Shown piece after piece: positions 54,384 through 63,728 of a stretch of 64,000 bases of DNA. The position numbers and the translations under genes are program-made. Source of the stretch: Camelimonas fluminis (GTDB lineage Bacteria > Pseudomonadota > Alphaproteobacteria > Rhizobiales > Beijerinckiaceae); the NCBI RefSeq assembly GCF_014656355.1, contig NZ_BNCG01000011.1:86544-150543 (forward strand), written 5' to 3'. Under the pieces are notes generated by a model. The model was not told where the DNA came from. It worked only from the letters and a program-made list of their open reading frames with translations, and did not search any database. Positions within the stretch are counted from its first letter, which is position 1; each line of letters opens with the position of its first letter.

Positions 54384-55625
54384 TTGCAGATCATGTCGTC
54401 CCGCGCCTCACCCTCATCCCTTCGCCTGAGTGACCTCACCCATCCTGTCGTGGCGGGGCTTATTTCCGTCATCGTCAACTATGGCGGCACCTTCATCCTG
54501 GTGTTTCAGGCCGCCAGGGTCGCCGGGCTCGGCCCCGAACTCACAGCCTCATGGGTCTGGTCGGTTTCCATCGGCGTCGGACTGTCGGGGCTGTTGCTGA
54601 GCTGGCGCTATCGCGAGCCGATCATCACCGCCTGGTCAACGCCGGCAGCGGCGTTCCTCGTCACGGCACTGGCGACGACGCCCCATGCGGAAGCAATCGG
54701 CGCCTACATCATTTCGGCGGCTGCCTTCGTCGCGCTCGGGCTTTCGGGCTATTTCGAGAAGGTCATCCGGCTGATCCCGCCCGGCGTCGCCTCCGGCCTT
54801 CTGGCCGGCATCCTGCTGCAATTCGGCATCGGCGCCTTCGGCGGCGCGAGCGTTGATCCGCTGCTCGTCGGGCTGCTGATCATCGCCTATGTCGTGCTGA
54901 AGCGTTTCTCCGCCCGCTATGCCGTGGTCGGCATCCTGGTTCTCGGGCTGACGTTCCTGCTGGCGCAGGGCCGGGTCGATCTGTCGGAGCTGAAGCTGGC
55001 GTTCGCCGCGCCCGTCTTCACCATGCCGGCGTTCTCGCTGAACGCGCTTCTGTCCGTTGCGCTGCCGTTGTTTCTCATCACGCTGACCGGCCAGTACATG
55101 CCGGGAATGCTGGTGCTGCGGAACGATGGCTTCAGGACCAGCGCCAATCCGATCGTCACCGTGACGGGTCTCGGCTCGCTCGTCATGGCGCCGTTCGGCT
55201 CACACGCTTTCAACATCGCGGCGATCACGGCGGCAATCGCCACCGGCAGGGAAGCGCACGAAGACCCGGCCAAACGCTGGATCTCCGGCATCGCGGCCGG
55301 CTGCTGTTATGTGCTCGTCGGCGTATTCGGCGTGACGCTCGCCGCCGTCTTCATGGCGCTTCCGGCAACCTTCATCACCACGCTCGCCGGTCTGGCGCTG
55401 CTTGGCGCCATCGGCGGCAGCCTTGCCGGAGCGATGGCCGATCCGGCGTCACGTGAAGCCGCGCTCATCACCTTCCTGGCGTCGGCGGCGAACATCAAGC
55501 TGCTTGGCGTCGGCGGCGCCTTCTGGGGACTGGCGATCGGCCTCGTCGCCTGGCTCGTCCTCAACGGCCAGTTGCCGCGCCGCGAGCCGGCCGGCCCCAC
55601 CATGGCCGGAAAGACCGCGAAGTGA
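54384..55625 (+). CDS. BenE family benzoate/H+ symporter-like transporter
   Basis: A 413-residue permease with about 12 helices. HPVVAGLISVIVNYGGTFIL, then ELTASWVWSVSIGVG, YREPIITAWSTPAAAFLVTA, IPPGVASGLLAGILLQFGIG and the C-terminal ANIKLLGVGGAFWGLAIGLV match BenE/YdcO. The archetype imports benzoate, but many members lack a proven substrate. A TTG at 54384 lies a few bases after CGGAGA; an ATG at 54393 is nearly as good. It is divergent from the MocR-type regulator, and no benABCD genes are present, so the cargo may differ from benzoate. Confidence 0.9.
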   Translation: MQIMSSRASPSSLRLSDLTHPVVAGLISVIVNYGGTFILVFQAARVAGLGPELTASWVWSVSIGVGLSGLLLSWRYREPIITAWSTPAAAFLVTALATTPHAEAIGAYIISAAAFVALGLSGYFEKVIRLIPPGVASGLLAGILLQFGIGAFGGASVDPLLVGLLIIAYVVLKRFSARYAVVGILVLGLTFLLAQGRVDLSELKLAFAAPVFTMPAFSLNALLSVALPLFLITLTGQYMPGMLVLRNDGFRTSANPIVTVTGLGSLVMAPFGSHAFNIAAITAAIATGREAHEDPAKRWISGIAAGCCYVLVGVFGVTLAAVFMALPATFITTLAGLALLGAIGGSLAGAMADPASREAALITFLASAANIKLLGVGGAFWGLAIGLVAWLVLNGQLPRREPAGPTMAGKTAK

Positions 55626-55889
55626 CGACCCAGGCGACCACAATGACCACATCCGTCATCCTCTCCGGTCCCTGCGAACCCACGGACGAAATCGCGCCGG
55701 CCGCCCAACGGCGGGGCGGGTCATCCAAAGTGCTACATTGACGCAAGCATGGTCGTGGACGCCAAATTCCACTGCTCGAAGGCGGTGTACTGCAGTTGCC
55801 CGGCGATGCAGGCAATCGAACCCGGGAGCGTAACTGAACCTATTCCCCAGTGGCCGCTAAAGACGGCCCAGACATACGGGAGTTATCGA

Positions 55890-56060
55890 ATGCGCGCCAT
55901 CAAGCTTCTGGCTATCTCCGCCTTGCTCGCCACTCCGTTGGCCACGGTTGCTCATGCCGAGCAGAAACCAAAAGCCGCGCCCACCGCGCAGCAGGCCCCC
56001 GACGCAAAGAAACAGGGCGAGAAAGCCGGCGCTGCGGCCAAGGACGCCGCCAAGAAGTAA
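55890..56060 (+). CDS. Small exported Lys/Ala-rich protein
   Basis: A 56-residue protein with a clean signal peptide (MRAIKLLAISALLATPLATV, cleavage after AHA) and a mature part of about 33 residues made almost only of Lys, Ala, Pro and Gln (QKPKAAPTAQQAPDAKKQGE). GGGAG precedes the ATG at 55890; the frame is open to 55749 but begins without support. Function unknown; it is probably periplasmic and unfolded. Confidence 0.6.
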   Translation: MRAIKLLAISALLATPLATVAHAEQKPKAAPTAQQAPDAKKQGEKAGAAAKDAAKK

Positions 56061-56323
56061 GCTCCCTGAGCAAGGGGGAACGCGCATCGCACAAGTCGTT
56101 CAGCCCCTCTCCCATTCCGTCGGTTCCCGCTGCTCCTGTCGGCGGCGGGGACGACAGCCGTTCCAACCGACAGTCCCTGCAACGGACGGCCCCTGCAACG
56201 GACAGTCTGAGGGCGAACAGGAAGCCCCTCGCCAGCCGCTTTAACGGAGAGCGTCGAGGCGCCGCCCCGATCATGCCGGGCTTCCCGGACGCAGCTGGCT
56301 GGGCCCCGGCCTCGACCGTCAGG

Positions 56324-57298
56324 TCAGATCTCCCAGACGATACGGCTCCGCCCCGTTGTGGCTGCCGCAACGTCAGCTTCCTTCTTGATCTGGGCGAACA
56401 CCAGAGACGCAACGGTCTCCTGCAATTCGATAAATTTGGGCAGGATTTCGATGGCCCGGCCGCCTGGCGCGTGGAAGGCGAACAGTCCGCGCTCCCGGCC
56501 GCCTTCGAACATGCGTCGTATATGGGCCCGTGAAACCGTGAAGCTGGTCGCAAGGCGCTCATAGGGGTAATTCATGATCGTGGACGCGTTGTTCTGCTCC
56601 ACAAAGGCGAGCCACAGCTTGAACATCACCTGGCGACCCGCGACCTGATCCATGAAGTAACCAGCTTCCGGCACAGCGCGGGCGGCGCGGATGCCCCCCA
56701 GGTAGTGGTTGATCGCTTCAACCGCGACCCGGCCCTTAAAATCAGGGTCGGTCCGCAGCAAGCTCAAATAGTCCACGCCGTTGGATAGCAATTGCACGGG
56801 CTCCAGGGTCATCCTGGCATAGACCTGGCTGAGCAGCGCGCCTTTTTCGGTCGGTTCAAGCCGCTTGATCCGACGGTCCTCCGGAACCTCCACCTCGCGC
56901 CAGTGACCCATCCGCTTCTTCAGGCCGACAAGCGCGGCGACACGGTTGGGACTGGTCAGGCCTGCACGGGCGGCGAAGGTCTGGGCGCGGGTCAGGGTGG
57001 CGCCCGAGCGCGGATCCGTCGGGTCCCGCGACAGGTGCATGGCGGACATTGCAATGCCGATAAACAGCAGCGCTTCTTCGCTGGTCAGGCGAACACGGTC
57101 GGCCGCATTCTCAAGCTGGCTTGTCATAGTCGTTGCATAGACACGCAATGCGTCATGGAAGGCGGGATGCGCCCGCAATGCCGCAGCGTCCTGCACCAGC
57201 CATTCCGGTAGCCCCTGTATCCTGCTTCCATCGAAAACGATGGCGGATGGATCAGAAATCTGCTCGCCCGCTTGCGCCAGGCCGGTTTCGCCGGACAT
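56324..57298 (-). CDS. Hypothetical protein with a C-terminal helix-turn-helix-like region
   Basis: A 324-residue protein without a named family that I recognise. It is mostly helical, with no signal or membrane segment. Two stretches look like winged-helix DNA-binding units: ARAGLTSPNRVAALVGLKKR near 110-130 and YERLATSFTVSRAHIRRMFE near 250-270, the second followed by GGRERGLFAFHAPGGRAIEI as a possible wing. A cytosolic transcription regulator is the best guess. It is convergent with the small exported protein and its own promoter must lie in the 618-base gap upstream. Confidence 0.6.
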   Translation of the reverse strand: MSGETGLAQAGEQISDPSAIVFDGSRIQGLPEWLVQDAAALRAHPAFHDALRVYATTMTSQLENAADRVRLTSEEALLFIGIAMSAMHLSRDPTDPRSGATLTRAQTFAARAGLTSPNRVAALVGLKKRMGHWREVEVPEDRRIKRLEPTEKGALLSQVYARMTLEPVQLLSNGVDYLSLLRTDPDFKGRVAVEAINHYLGGIRAARAVPEAGYFMDQVAGRQVMFKLWLAFVEQNNASTIMNYPYERLATSFTVSRAHIRRMFEGGRERGLFAFHAPGGRAIEILPKFIELQETVASLVFAQIKKEADVAAATTGRSRIVWEI

Positions 57299-57916
57299 CT
57301 TCCCCCCAACACTTCACCAGCTTCCGGACGCCAGCACTTTCGCCCGCCACGACCGCAAGGCGGCCCTCCCTGTCGCCGCCATGGCTCCGGGGCGCATGGC
57401 TGTCGGATCTCCCCGTCGACCAGCGCTGTCCGATATGCCCGGGTCAAGGCGACGTCAGCAAGATACCGCTGGGGAAGCCCATGATCCTCGTCGTTTCCGA
57501 CGATGTGAAGCAGATCAAATATCGTTCCGACGGCAGTCATGCCACGGGATGCCAACGCATCCACCGCCTGCAAAGCCCTGCGCCGCCCGGACCTGTGCAG
57601 AATGTTCTGGTCAGCGGGCCATGTGCGCCATGCAAAGCCGTGTTTGCCAGGAAGGACGAAAGCGCCTTCCTGCGATCGACGGGCCGGATGAAAGCCAATC
57701 GCTCCATTCGCGGATCGGTCCCTGGAGCCGGTGCGCTGGCGGCGGTCCGGCGCTGATGTTCATCCTCGCTTTTTTTCGGTCCAGTTCACAGCTTTTCGCG
57801 TAGACATGTTCCCTGGCGTCGCCTCCTCGTGCAGGCTCACGCCCGCGCCAGGGACGCCGGCTGATGTCGGTTCATAACGCGCATCAAAAAACACGAATAA
57901 AAGCCGGTGGATCGCT
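57299..57916. other. Intergenic region, nothing firm
   Basis: 618 bases between divergent genes. Reverse-strand translation around 57,380-57,570 has a protein-like stretch (AVGTIFDLLHIVGNDEDHGL) in an otherwise Arg/Pro-rich frame, so a decayed gene is possible. No start, ribosome binding site or family match supports calling it. Confidence 0.35.
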
Positions 57917-58705
57917 GTGACCTGGAAAAAATACATTGAAACCGCACTTAACGGGCGCAATGCCGGCCTCGGTCATTATATTGAGCTGTTCCTGAGCGCC
58001 GTCATCATATATTCGACCATCGGCATGGGGTTGGTGACGTTGCCAAACCTGCCGCATTGGATACGCGAATTTCTCATCGCCACCGACATCATCATTGTCG
58101 CGATATTTACAATCGAATATATTCTCAGGATAGCGGCAAGCCAGAACAAGCTGTCTTACATTTTCAGCTTTTACGGCATCGTTGATTTCCTCTCCATTGC
58201 GCCTTTCTATCTCGCGCTGATTTTCATGGGCTTTGGCTTCGACCTGCGCGCGCTGAGAGCGCTCCGCCTCATGAGGCTGGCGCGCCTGCTCAAGCTGACG
58301 CGGTACACCGCAGCGATGGATCGTCTGGCGGACGCATGGCGGGCTGTAAAGCAGGAGATCATCGCATTCTCGATCACCGCGATCATTGTCCTGTATATCT
58401 GCGCCTTGATCATTTATCAGTTCGAACACGACGCGCAGCCAAAGGTGTTTACCTCGGTATTGGACGCCATGTGGTGGGCTGCGGTGACGCTCACCACCGT
58501 CGGTTACGGCGACATCTATCCAATCACTCCGGTCGGCCGGCTGTTCACCGTGGTCATGTTGTTCGTCGCGCTCGGCATCATCGCCATACCAACCGGCCTG
58601 GTCACGTCGGCCATGATGGCGATCCGGAACAAGGAACATGAAGCTGGCAGGCCGGAGCGGGCCAGCACGACGACAGCCGAACCTGGCGAACGCAAGCCCG
58701 GCTGA
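57917..58705 (+). CDS. Voltage-gated potassium channel, single subunit
   Basis: A 262-residue six-helix channel. The voltage sensor S4 has Arg every third residue (RALRALRLMRLARLLKL near 113-130), the pore helix and filter read WWAAVTLTTVGYGDIYP near 190, and S6 follows (LFTVVMLFVALGIIAIPTGL). TVGYGD is diagnostic of K+ selectivity. The N-terminal acidic/aromatic helices S1-S3 are complete. The start is a GTG at 57917 with a modest GGTGG upstream. Tetramerisation in the inner membrane is expected. No regulatory RCK domain is attached. Confidence 0.93.
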   Translation: MTWKKYIETALNGRNAGLGHYIELFLSAVIIYSTIGMGLVTLPNLPHWIREFLIATDIIIVAIFTIEYILRIAASQNKLSYIFSFYGIVDFLSIAPFYLALIFMGFGFDLRALRALRLMRLARLLKLTRYTAAMDRLADAWRAVKQEIIAFSITAIIVLYICALIIYQFEHDAQPKVFTSVLDAMWWAAVTLTTVGYGDIYPITPVGRLFTVVMLFVALGIIAIPTGLVTSAMMAIRNKEHEAGRPERASTTTAEPGERKPG

Positions 58706-59145
58706 ACCAGCGAGGGCGGCCAGGAATTGAACCACGACGTGGTTCCGGCTCAGGCGCAGCCTGATGACAGGCTGGTCGCCTCATGGAGATGGGCCGGGCT
58801 GTCATTCGCGGCCCCGGCGAACCCACAATGCGACATGGGCCCCTGCACAGGCATGCTCTTTGGCCTGGCGGGAAAATGACGCCGGCCTGGCTGACCCTGG
58901 ATGTCAACAAAACGCCTCGCGCTGGCTATCCGACGCAGTTGACCGCCTGGGATCGGCGCGAGCCAGGGCAAAGGGCGATTGCCGCTGCGCGAGCCATGCC
59001 GAAACCTGGGTGAAGGCGGAAGCTGGCCTCCAAATCATGGCGCGGGGGAACCGTCGCCAGATTCTTGCCGTTTTAGCTTCATCTGAGGTTCAGGTCGCAA
59101 AGGGCCTGATACCCCGCACGTTGAAACAGAACGACGGGAAAATAG
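58706..59145. other. Intergenic region, nothing recognised
   Basis: 440 bases. Frames exist on both strands but begin without ribosome binding sites and have no recognisable product. The promoter of the OmpA-family gene should be at the right end. Confidence 0.4.
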
Positions 59146-61128
59146 ATGCGCACGAAACGCTGGTTGCTGGTTGGGACCGTCCTGCCGGCCCTCGTCCTTT
59201 CGCAAGCCGGGCTGGCCTACGCCGAAGCCGGATACCGGACTGCCCAGGCTCCCGCCGCCGGAGACGATGATTCACGCGGGCCACGGCGCTCACAGCATCC
59301 GCCGGGCGCGGAGCCCCGCCAGCGTGGCCCCGAACGGCCCGCCGAGCCGAGGGTTCCGGGTCCGCCGCAGATGCAGCCTGCTCCCGGGGCGCCCAGGGCG
59401 CGGCCTCCGGCCATACCCGCTCCGCAACCGCGCGCCGAACCGCCGGCTGCGCGCCCGCAGCCGGAACGCCCCATTATGCCGCGTGAGGCGCCTCGCGCCG
59501 CGCCGCCCCCTGGTGAGGCTCCCGCTGCACGGCCGACGCCACCACGTCCGCCGGCCGAACCCGCGGCGCCGCCGCGCACTGCGCCCCAGCCTGGCCCGCG
59601 CCCACAACCGGCGCAATCGCCTGCTCCCTCCCACCCGGGCGCCGGGGCGCCGCCATCCACCGGGCCGCGCGAAGCCCCCCCAGCTCCGCCGTCAGTTGCA
59701 CCGCCCCAGCCTCGCCCACCGAGGACGCCGCCTGCTGCGACGCCAGGCGTCCCTGTCCGGCCTGACGCCGGCGCGCCTCCTTCAGCCGTTCCGCGCGGCG
59801 GCCCCGCCGTCCCTCCCCCAGCGGCGGCGGCGCCCCAGCCCCGCCCACCGGGCGCACCGCCTGCTGCGGCGCCAGGCGTCCCCGCCCGGCCTGGCCCCGG
59901 CGCGCCTCCAGCCGTTCCACGCGGCGGTCCCGCCGTCCCTCCTTCCGCGCTGCCCTCGCAACAGCGTCCGCCGGCTGCGACGCCGCAGCCAGGCGCTCCG
60001 GCTCCGGTGCAGCCTGGCGCCACGCCGCCTGCAGGCGCTGCGCCAGCCCAGCCAAACCGGCCCGTTCCCGGCATGCCCTCCGGCGGAGCGCCGGGCGCCG
60101 CGCCGCAACCCGGCGCCGCACCGGCGCCTCTGCCCCAGCAGCGTGATGGCCGCCGCGGCGGCGTCTCGCCAGGCGTGGCCGGCGCCATCGGCCTTGGAGC
60201 CGGCGTCATCGGCGGCATCATGGCGACGCAAGGAGCGGAGCGTTTCGACGATATCCGCAGTCGCCGCGAGGAGCGGCGCGAAGGCGACTACACCATCATC
60301 CGCGAGCCTGGCCGCACCATCATCCGCGACGATGACGGGCGCGCCATCATTCGCCGCGACGAGGACCAGCGTTTTCGCGATCTCGGCTGGCAGGGACGCT
60401 CCGAGCGCCGCGGCGACGAGAACCGCACGGTCTTCGAGCGCCCGGACGGCTCCCGGATCGTCACCGTCACGGATGAGCAGGGCCGATTGATCCGTCGCAC
60501 CCGCATTGATCGCGACAACCGCGAGGTGATCATCATCGACAACACGCTGCGGGGCCGCCCGGGGCGCTTTGCCGACGACGTCGTCGTATTGCCGCCGCCG
60601 CCTCTGCCGATGCCGCGCGAGCGCTACATCGTCGACGCCGACCAGGCCGACGGGAACCTGATCTACGAGACGATCACCGCCCCGCCGATCGCCGCGATCC
60701 CGCGTCGCTACACGCTGGACGAGGTGCGTTACTCGCCGGACCTGCGCGCGCGCATGCGTAGCGTCGATATTGACACGATCAATTTCGACACCGGTTCCTG
60801 GCAGGTGACGCAGGATCAGGCGCAACGCCTCGCCGTGATCGCGGAATCGATCAGGCGCGCCCTGCAGCGCTCGCCGAACGAGGTCTTCCTCATCGAGGGC
60901 CACACCGACGCTGTTGGCGCCGATGTCGACAATCTCTCGCTTTCCGATCGCCGCGCGCAGTCGGTCGCAGAGATCCTGACCCGCGACTTCCAGATCCCGC
61001 CGGAGAACCTGACGACCCAAGGCTACGGTGAGCAATATCTGAAGGTCAGCACACAGGCTGCCTCGCGTGAAAACCGGCGCGTCACGCTCCGGCGGATCAC
61101 GCCGCTGCTCAGCGGCCAGAACCAGTGA
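59146..61128 (+). CDS. OmpA family protein with long Pro-rich spacer
   Basis: A 660-residue envelope protein. A signal peptide (about 1-26, ending LAYAEAG) is followed by a Pro/Ala-rich region (about 45-335) with a 43-residue tandem repeat, a glycine-zipper segment near 340-360 (GAIGLGAGVIGGIMATQG), a charged stretch with repeated IIRE/IIRD/IIRR motifs, and a C-terminal OmpA domain (about 535-650): TINFDTGSWQVTQDQAQRLA, EVFLIEGHTDAVGAD, NLSLSDRRAQSVAEIL and TTQGYGEQYL. The OmpA part should bind peptidoglycan; the spacer may cross the periplasm or be surface exposed. Confidence 0.9.
   Translation: MRTKRWLLVGTVLPALVLSQAGLAYAEAGYRTAQAPAAGDDDSRGPRRSQHPPGAEPRQRGPERPAEPRVPGPPQMQPAPGAPRARPPAIPAPQPRAEPPAARPQPERPIMPREAPRAAPPPGEAPAARPTPPRPPAEPAAPPRTAPQPGPRPQPAQSPAPSHPGAGAPPSTGPREAPPAPPSVAPPQPRPPRTPPAATPGVPVRPDAGAPPSAVPRGGPAVPPPAAAAPQPRPPGAPPAAAPGVPARPGPGAPPAVPRGGPAVPPSALPSQQRPPAATPQPGAPAPVQPGATPPAGAAPAQPNRPVPGMPSGGAPGAAPQPGAAPAPLPQQRDGRRGGVSPGVAGAIGLGAGVIGGIMATQGAERFDDIRSRREERREGDYTIIREPGRTIIRDDDGRAIIRRDEDQRFRDLGWQGRSERRGDENRTVFERPDGSRIVTVTDEQGRLIRRTRIDRDNREVIIIDNTLRGRPGRFADDVVVLPPPPLPMPRERYIVDADQADGNLIYETITAPPIAAIPRRYTLDEVRYSPDLRARMRSVDIDTINFDTGSWQVTQDQAQRLAVIAESIRRALQRSPNEVFLIEGHTDAVGADVDNLSLSDRRAQSVAEILTRDFQIPPENLTTQGYGEQYLKVSTQAASRENRRVTLRRITPLLSGQNQ
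59702..59950. repeat. About 129-bp tandem repeat inside the Pro-rich region
   Basis: Two imperfect copies, about 59702-59830 and 59831-59950, encode PRPPRTPPAATPGVPVRPDA... and PRPPGAPPAAAPGVPARPGP..., both ending in VPRGGPAVPP. The second copy has lost one codon. Confidence 0.75.
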
Positions 61129-61135
61129 CAACCGG

Positions 61136-61162
61136 GCGGGGCTGCTTGCAAGGCGGCCCCGC
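61136..61162 (+). terminator. Probable terminator after the OmpA gene
   Basis: A 7-bp stem GCGGGGC/GCCCCGC with a 13-nt loop, 8 bases past the stop, followed by TCTTCC. Confidence 0.5.
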
Positions 61163-61348
61163 TCTTCCGCAGGCCAACAGCCGTTCCTGACGGCCTGCGC
61201 CTCCTGCTGGAGCCCGACAGCCAGCCCAGCCCGTCGCCCTGAAAACCCCATGCAGCGCCGGCGACCTCGCTCATGGGCAGATGCGGGCGCTGCTTGACCC
61301 TTGCCGCAACGAGGCGGAAGGTAAGTCTGGATCGTTCTGATGGATTGA

Positions 61349-62143
61349 ATGCGGATGTTCCTGCTTCACCAGGTCCTCCAGGCTTTCAGCAGCATGCTCG
61401 TCTGGCTGGTTACGCAACCATCGGGCGCCTACGAACCCTTCACGCCCCCTGATCCGGAGCTGTTCCGGCAAGTGCTGCAGCCGGCGGATATTGTTCTGAT
61501 CGAGGGCAATCAGAAGGTTTCAACGGTCATCAAATACCTGACGCAGTCGACATGGTCTCACGCGACGCTCTACGTCGGTGAGATGCCCGGGCTCGCACCC
61601 GCGGCTTCTACAGGGCCCATGCTCATCGAGATGGACCTGGCGCAGGGGTGCATCGCCGCCCCGTTATCCAAATATGAGAGCTTCACGAAGCGCATCTGCC
61701 GGCCCATCGGGCTCAGCGCCGCCGACAGGCAGGCTGTCGTTCGCTTCATGACCGATCACCTGGGGCTGCAATATGATACGAGAAACGTGATTGATCTCAT
61801 ACGCTTCCTGCATCCGCTGCCATTTGTTCCGGTCCGTTGGCGCCGCCGCATGATCGCGCTGGGCAGCGGCCTGCCCACACGTGCGATCTGTTCGTCGCTC
61901 ATCGCCGAAGCATTCCAGTCGGTCCACTATCCCATTCTGCCGCAAATTGATCACCTGCCATGCCACGACCGGGCGGCCAGCAAGCACGCCCGGAACGAAA
62001 TCCTGCACATTCGTCACCACAGTCTCTATGTCCCGCGCGACTTTGATGTTTCGCCATATTTTCAGATCATCAAGCCCACGATTGAAGGCGGCTTTGACTA
62101 CCGGCAGCTACACTGGGACACCCACCCGCAGAGCATGGAGTGA
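61349..62143 (+). CDS. YiiX-like permuted papain-fold (NlpC/P60) protein
   Basis: A 264-residue protein of the permuted NlpC/P60 type. In this subgroup the catalytic His comes before the Cys: here STWSHATLYVGE near 72 and TRAICSSLIAEAFQSV near 180. The leading PADIVLIEGNQKVSTVIKYL is the usual opening strand and helix. Such proteins (YiiX, YebB and lipid-linked relatives) act on peptides, acyl or thioester substrates; the true substrate is unknown. The N terminus is hydrophobic (LHQVLQAFSSMLVWLV) and may bind the membrane. The ATG at 61349 has only a weak ribosome binding site. Confidence 0.78.
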   Translation: MRMFLLHQVLQAFSSMLVWLVTQPSGAYEPFTPPDPELFRQVLQPADIVLIEGNQKVSTVIKYLTQSTWSHATLYVGEMPGLAPAASTGPMLIEMDLAQGCIAAPLSKYESFTKRICRPIGLSAADRQAVVRFMTDHLGLQYDTRNVIDLIRFLHPLPFVPVRWRRRMIALGSGLPTRAICSSLIAEAFQSVHYPILPQIDHLPCHDRAASKHARNEILHIRHHSLYVPRDFDVSPYFQIIKPTIEGGFDYRQLHWDTHPQSME

Positions 62144-62231
62144 GTGCGGGCATTTCGGGCGACAACGTGCTATAATGGTAACTTGGCTGAACCTGGAAGA
62201 TCAGGCTTGTCTGTCAGAAAGGAGCGCCGCG

Positions 62232-62483
62232 ATGGAAACCGCGCTCAGAATCAGAAATATCCTGTTCAGGGCCTTCATCATCAATCTTCTGGTCATTATT
62301 TTTGCATGGCTCATTACGCTCAGCGGCGTGACAACAACCGCCATGACGGCGTTTTTTGGCTTCAGCGTCGATCAAACGCGCGTCTACATGGCCAAGATCA
62401 TCGGGTTCTGGAAGGTGCTGAACGTTGTCCTTTTCCTGATCCCGGCCATAGCCATTCATTGGGAGTATCGCGCGAGAAACTGA
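62232..62483 (+). CDS. Small two-span membrane protein (DUF6868-like)
   Basis: An 83-residue protein with helices at about 10-30 (AFIINLLVIIFAWLITLSG) and 55-75 (KIIGFWKVLNVVLFLIPAIA). The layout, with F(S)VDQTRVYMAKIIGFWKVL before the second helix, resembles DUF6868. AAAGGAG lies 6-8 bases before the ATG at 62232, a strong start. It follows the papain-fold gene by 88 bases and may share its transcript. Confidence 0.72.
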   Translation: METALRIRNILFRAFIINLLVIIFAWLITLSGVTTTAMTAFFGFSVDQTRVYMAKIIGFWKVLNVVLFLIPAIAIHWEYRARN

Positions 62484-62780
62484 CCGCCCCTCCGCAACAG
62501 GACGCGCCCGGCCTGACGCCGGCAGGCGCTGCCCACACGCTGGTCATGGCCAGCGCTCCGGTTCAGCAGCCCGTCTCACGACGCCCCCCGATGACGCGAC
62601 GCCCGCAATCCCAGGGGAAATCCGGATCAGGACAATCCTTCACGGGCGCCGCCAGAGCGCACCCTGGCCAGGCCCGGGCTACGGGCGTTACAGCACGCGC
62701 CATGTGGCGGCAGCGGCGATGGCGTCCGGCAGCAGAACGCCGCCGGTTTATCTTGCGTCGCGGGAAGCGGAAACGGGGCG
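62484..62780. other. Intergenic region, nothing recognised
   Basis: 297 bases of GC-rich sequence with no supported gene or hairpin. Confidence 0.35.
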
Positions 62781-62987
62781 TCAAAGCGCGTCAGCGGCTT
62801 CCAGAAGGGCGCTCTTCGCCGCCTCTCTGGCGGTCGCCTGCATGGCCCTCTCAGACTGATCCCCCGCCGTCGATATGGGCGCCTGAACCCGGACGCTGAA
62901 TGTCATGGCGCCTTCCTCCCTGGTGAGGTGGACAGACACTGTCGCATTGACCAAGTCTACCTGCAGATCGCTTATCCTGTAAGGCAT
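62781..62987 (-). CDS. Small hypothetical protein
   Basis: A 68-residue soluble protein, MPYRISDLQVDLVNATVSVH and onwards, with alternating hydrophobic residues (beta strands) in the first half and an Ala/Glu-rich helix at the end (ATAREAAKSALLEAADAL). GGGGGAG directly precedes the ATG at 62987; a GTG at 62999 is an alternative. No family recognised. Confidence 0.55.
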   Translation of the reverse strand: MPYRISDLQVDLVNATVSVHLTREEGAMTFSVRVQAPISTAGDQSERAMQATAREAAKSALLEAADAL

Positions 62988-63123
62988 GGGCTCCCCCACT
63001 GGTTACACCCGGTTACGGGTCAACCGGAATAGACCAGCAGCGGAGCTGCGCCGCAATGACTTCCTGACGCCCGGATATGGGGCCTGCGCGGAGCCGGGCC
63101 GCTGGCGTCACCGCGCCGGCGGT

Positions 63124-63531
63124 TCAGGGGTGTAACCTCGCGCCTTTTGTCGCCTTGTCGACAGCCTTTTTGGGGCCGCGAATTGCAATGCCGACCAGGT
63201 CCGGGCAATCGGCTGGTTCAGCCAGAAACGCCTCACGGTTTGCCCCGTCATGGCCAGTGGAGAACATGGCGCGCACATAGGCTGCGCAGCTCAGGTCATG
63301 CTCCCGGGCCAGCCGGTGCGCCCGCGCCAGGTCCCTGGGCTCGGCAGAAAAGATCATCATTGGCTGGCCGAGCAGCCGCGCAAACTCCCGGCCATTTGCA
63401 TCCAGGTAAGGCTGCCCCATGGCGTCCGGCGCGGCGCCGGCAATCCCGGTCGCGAGGAATGCCGTCACGTTCAGCTTCCGCCATGTCGGCAGGTCTGCAA
63501 GGACAAGGATGGCGACCTTGGTATCGAACAA
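63124..63531 (-). CDS. DUF2000 family protein
   Basis: A 135-residue protein. LFDTKVAILVLADLPTWRKL, NVTAFLATGIAG and the later ARLLGQPMMIFSAEPRDLAR are the DUF2000 pattern, a peptidyl-tRNA-hydrolase-like fold of unknown function. I choose a TTG at 63531 because GGAGGA lies nine bases upstream and homologues start with (M)FDTK; the open frame extends to 63777 without support. It diverges from the broken binding-protein gene. Confidence 0.8.
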   Translation of the reverse strand: MFDTKVAILVLADLPTWRKLNVTAFLATGIAGAAPDAMGQPYLDANGREFARLLGQPMMIFSAEPRDLARAHRLAREHDLSCAAYVRAMFSTGHDGANREAFLAEPADCPDLVGIAIRGPKKAVDKATKGARLHP

Positions 63532-63728
63532 GTTGCGTGTCCTCCGGGTCAATGAATGGCGCGTCAAAGCAATGGTCGTGGAACGCCGGATGCCTGTCCA
63601 GCGGGCTATTCGCGCCCTGGCCGCCTGCGCAGGCGAAAGCCCGACCTCATTGACAGTTGAGGAATGACTGAACCAATCTGGGTGATAATCGAAACCAAAA
63701 CAAGACATAACACCGGGAGGAATTTTCC

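Noticed and set aside
57124..57573. Reverse-strand frame upstream of the hypothetical regulator
   Set aside because: One protein-like stretch only; overlaps the start of the 56324-57298 gene and has no initiation signal.
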